From Candidatus Zixiibacteriota bacterium (GTDB taxonomy: Bacteria > Zixibacteria > MSB-5A5 > WJJR01 > JAJRUJ01), in the NCBI GenBank assembly GCA_020051695.1, contig JAGVQM010000010.1, forward strand, positions 62,001 through 126,000: a stretch of 64,000 nucleotides of DNA, in the 5' to 3' direction. Positions within the stretch are counted from its first letter, which is position 1. Each line of letters opens with the position of its first letter. Below are positions 61,531-64,000 of the stretch, one piece after another. The translations under genes were made by a program, and so were the position numbers. The notes beneath the pieces are model-generated. The model had not been told where the DNA came from. It saw nothing but the letters and a program-made list of their open reading frames with translations, and did not search any database.

Positions 61531-62524
61531 CCTTGCCTCCGCGCCCGCTGATAACTACCTGGCCTTCTTCCTCAAGACGCCGGATCGATTCAACGATCTT
61601 CTGCTGCGCGCTCTCGACGTCGGACAACCGCATCGGTCCGAGGAACTCCATTTCTTCTTTGATCATCGTGGCCACGCGGTCGGACACGTTGGTAAAGATC
61701 TTCTTCTTGATTTCTTCGGAAGCTGCCTTAAGCGAAATGGCCAGATCCTTGGTCTCGACTTCCTTCAGCAACCGCTGCACCGAACGATCGTCGAGCAGGA
61801 TCAGGTCTTCGAAAACGAACATCATATTCTTGATTTCCGCCGCCAGGTCGGCGTCCTCGGATTCCATCGTCTGCATGATGTGTTTTTCTGCCGAGGTCTC
61901 GATCAGGTTGAGGATATCGGCCACGACTTTGGTCCCCCCGGAAATCGACAGATCGCGCGCGCTGGCACCCTCGAATTGGTTTTCCAGTTCCTGCTCCATC
62001 TGGTGCAGGATTTCCGGAGAAATTTTTTCCATCGTCGCGATACGCAACGCGACTTCCGACTGCAATTCCGGCTGCAACTCAGCCAGCACGGCCGCGGCGC
62101 TCTGCGGGGAGATCTGGGTCAACAGGACGGAGATCGTCTGGGGATGCTCGTTCTGAATAAAACTTACCAATTGTTTGGGGTCGATGTTGCGCAGCAGCGT
62201 GAACCCGGTCTGCCGCAACGACCCTTCCAGCCGTTTGAGAATCTCGTCGGCCTTGGAGGTACCCAGCGCGCTGTCCAGGATCTGGCGGGCGTAATCGACA
62301 CCGCCCTGGGCAACGTATTCCCGTGCCATAAAAATCGTATGGCACTCTTTGATTACCTTCTCTTCGACTTCGGGCGGGATGTCCTTGAGATTGGCGATTT
62401 CAATCGTCAGTTTCTCGATTTCCAATTCATTGAGGTTCTTGAACACCGCGGCGGAAACCTCGGTCCCGAACACCACCAGGGCTACGGCGGCCTTTTCCAA
62501 CGGTTTAAGGTTGTTGACATCCAC
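61514..62524 (-). CDS. fliG: Motor switch protein FliG
   Basis: FliG transmits torque from stator to rotor. The N-terminal FliF-binding domain begins KPLEKAAVALVVFGTEVSAA. The middle domain has the E-H-P-Q-T motif (LVSFIQNEHPQTISVLLTQI, about 113-132). The C-terminal torque helix is present (MFVFEDLILLDDRSVQRLLK, with charged residues retained). The length (336) is normal. The start is GTG at 62524, with GGGGGA upstream. Confidence 0.97.
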   Translation of the reverse strand: MDVNNLKPLEKAAVALVVFGTEVSAAVFKNLNELEIEKLTIEIANLKDIPPEVEEKVIKECHTIFMAREYVAQGGVDYARQILDSALGTSKADEILKRLEGSLRQTGFTLLRNIDPKQLVSFIQNEHPQTISVLLTQISPQSAAAVLAELQPELQSEVALRIATMEKISPEILHQMEQELENQFEGASARDLSISGGTKVVADILNLIETSAEKHIMQTMESEDADLAAEIKNMMFVFEDLILLDDRSVQRLLKEVETKDLAISLKAASEEIKKKIFTNVSDRVATMIKEEMEFLGPMRLSDVESAQQKIVESIRRLEEEGQVVISGRGGKDDVIV

Positions 62525-62558
62525 GACGGCAGTTCCCCCGGCTCAGCAGCCCGGCCCG

Positions 62559-64000
62559 TTATTCAATCATCATCGTCCGGATGACCTTGGCTATTTCTTC
62601 CGGGCGTTCCTTGGCTACTTCGGACATCTGATCGGTCAGCTTCGGTTTGCGTTTTTCCGGCATGATCGGTTCGGCCGGTTCGTCCTCAATTCTTTGTACC
62701 GGCGCCGGTTTCGGCGGCGGCGGCGGTGGCGGCACCCAGGCTTTGACCGCCGAGACGATCTTTTTCCACATCTTGCGGATAAACAGGAACGCAATCACCA
62801 GACCGATGACTTTCAATGCCTTCATCCCGATGTCCATGAAGAAATTACGCTGTTCGAGTTTGTCGAGCTCGGACTGCTCATCCTTGAAATAATCGCGATC
62901 GAACTGCACGCTGACCATCTCGAAACTGTCGTGACGGTTGTCGTCATAACCAACGGCATTTTTCAACGCGCCGGATAATTGGGAGATTTCTTCGGTGGAG
63001 CGCGGCGTGAATGCCGGTTCGCCGCCTTCTTCGGCCGGCGGACCGTATTTGCCGTCGACGATGACCGACAACGTGAGTTTTTCGATGTTTCCGGTTTCGG
63101 CGATGATGCGCTGCACGGTCTTATTCACTTCATAATTGGTAATCGTATTTTCTTTTTTGACCTGGCTGCCCGCATTGCCGCCCTCGGCGGTCGCGGAATT
63201 ATCGGAAGTCGTTTCTTCATTGCGCTCCTGCGAGACAATGGCCAGGTTGTCCGGATCGTATTCCTCGACCGTCTTTTCCACCTGCTCAAAGTTCAATTTG
63301 GCGTTCACACGCACGAGAGAACGCCCCGGCCCGATGACCCCGTCCAACAGCGACTGGGCTTTGTTTTGCAAATATGATTCCACGCTCTTCTGCAGGTCCA
63401 ACTGTCGCGCCGACAGCATGGCCACCGGGTCGCCGCTGGCGGCCGGCGACAACAGGTTGCCGGCATAATCGAGGATCGTGACGTTTTCCGCATGCAGGCC
63501 CTCGACCCCGGAGGCCACCAGTTGCTGAATCCCGTTGACCTTGCGTGGGTCCAGCCGGGCGCCCGCGCGCAATTTGACCACCACCGACGCGGTGGGAGCG
63601 ATTTCATCTTCGACAAAGAGCTTCTGTTCCGGCATCACAATATGCACCCGCGCCGAGGCGACCTCGGATAGACTGGAAATTGTGCGGGTGAGTTCGCCCT
63701 CCAGCGCGCGCCGGAAGTTGAGTTTCTGGACAAATTCGGTCATGCCCATCGTGGATTTGTCAAAAATCTCGTACCCCATGGCCCCGCCGGAGGGCAGGCC
63801 GGCCGAGGCTAGCCGCACCCGGGCTTCGCCGATTTTGCTTTCCTCGATCGAGACTGTTGCGCCGCCGCCGGAAAGCCGGTATGGGATCTTCATCTGCTCC
63901 AGTTGATCGACGATCGCGCCGACTTCTTCGGCCGGCAAATCGGCATACAGGACACCGTACGTCATATGCTGCGCCCAACTGTAAATCAGTACTGTACCGG
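62559..64000 (-). CDS. fliF: MS-ring protein FliF, 5-prime end beyond the window
   Basis: FliF forms the MS ring in the inner membrane. The ring-building motifs are present: GVLYADLPAEEVGAIVDQLE, FRRALEGELTRTISSLSEVA, ARVHIVMPEQKLFVEDE and VEGLHAENVTILDYAGN. A C-terminal membrane helix (about 80 residues before the end) and the FliG-binding tail follow. The frame stays open to the right edge, past the ATG at 63965, with GTVLIYSWAQH before it, the end of the first membrane helix; the true start therefore lies beyond 64000. The family is about 530-570 residues, so roughly 50 or more are missing. Confidence 0.96.
   Translation of the reverse strand, partial: GTVLIYSWAQHMTYGVLYADLPAEEVGAIVDQLEQMKIPYRLSGGGATVSIEESKIGEARVRLASAGLPSGGAMGYEIFDKSTMGMTEFVQKLNFRRALEGELTRTISSLSEVASARVHIVMPEQKLFVEDEIAPTASVVVKLRAGARLDPRKVNGIQQLVASGVEGLHAENVTILDYAGNLLSPAASGDPVAMLSARQLDLQKSVESYLQNKAQSLLDGVIGPGRSLVRVNAKLNFEQVEKTVEEYDPDNLAIVSQERNEETTSDNSATAEGGNAGSQVKKENTITNYEVNKTVQRIIAETGNIEKLTLSVIVDGKYGPPAEEGGEPAFTPRSTEEISQLSGALKNAVGYDDNRHDSFEMVSVQFDRDYFKDEQSELDKLEQRNFFMDIGMKALKVIGLVIAFLFIRKMWKKIVSAVKAWVPPPPPPPKPAPVQRIEDEPAEPIMPEKRKPKLTDQMSEVAKERPEEIAKVIRTMMIE

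Noticed and set aside
63965-63967. ATG at 63965 as the fliF start
   Set aside because: The frame stays open to the window edge with membrane-helix-like residues before it, and FliF needs about 50 more N-terminal residues.
1-64000. CRISPR arrays, tRNA or rRNA genes, insertion sequences, attachment sites
   Set aside because: None seen: no regular direct-repeat array, no cloverleaf or rRNA-like stretch recognised, no transposase or integrase frame.

Overview
The window is a flagellar gene region from a GC-rich diderm bacterium. P-ring (FlgI) and L-ring (FlgH) genes with export signals show an outer membrane. FliW, CsrA, FlbD, a MotE-like protein, a FapA/DUF342 protein and a DUF2225 protein occur together with sigma-54-type and sigma-28-type promoters. 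This fits a deep-branching or candidate phylum, perhaps of the FCB group; that placement is inference and no taxonomic marker is present.

Layout, left to right. (1) 13-6379, minus strand: filament operon fliC-flaG-fliD-fliS, then a FlgN/FliT-like chaperone and a FlgM-like protein. (2) 6380-7046: a divergent control region with a sigma-28 promoter on each strand and two GGA-loop hairpins in the fliC leader. (3) 7047-23884: an accessory flagellin-decoration island. Its plus-strand arm holds an APS kinase, a TPR-sulfotransferase, a 1665-residue five-domain protein (pyruvyltransferase, GT2, CheR-like methyltransferase, second methyltransferase, GT4), a NodU-type carbamoyltransferase, two 59-residue proteins and an SGNH hydrolase. 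Its minus-strand arm holds two TPR-containing glycosyltransferases. (4) 23994-29062, minus: flgN-flgK-csrA-small ORF-flgL-fliW. (5) 29130-33714, minus: flgF-flgG-flgA-flgH-flgI-flgJ behind a sigma-54-type promoter. (6) 34082-35065, plus: a creatininase-family protein with a C-terminal membrane anchor. (7) 35124-42560, minus: accessory and signalling genes (FapA, an MCP-hairpin-like protein, a receiver-only regulator, a kinase with an eroded ATP-binding domain, a secreted protein, PilZ, DUF2225 and two small proteins). (8) 42581-64000, minus: the core export, motor and hook block, from fliA up to fliF, which runs off the right edge; sigma-54-type promoters lie upstream of motE and fliR.

How it works together. 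Sigma-54 promoters would drive basal body, hook and export genes. FliA (sigma-28, encoded here) would then drive fliC and, unusually, the adjacent sulfation genes. FliW and CsrA, both encoded here, probably form the partner switch that holds flagellin translation to the export rate, acting on the two hairpins at the fliC start. The most distinctive system is the island. It would make PAPS locally and build a glycan that could be sulfated, carbamoylated, methylated, pyruvylated and acylated or deacylated, under the same promoter class as flagellin. That flagellin is the target is inference from position and promoter.

Other oddities: FlhF has lost its GTPase motifs and FlhG is missing from its usual place; motA and motB are missing from their usual place; flgM has moved; fliI reads 113 bases into fliJ; and FlhB carries NPVH where NPTH is expected.
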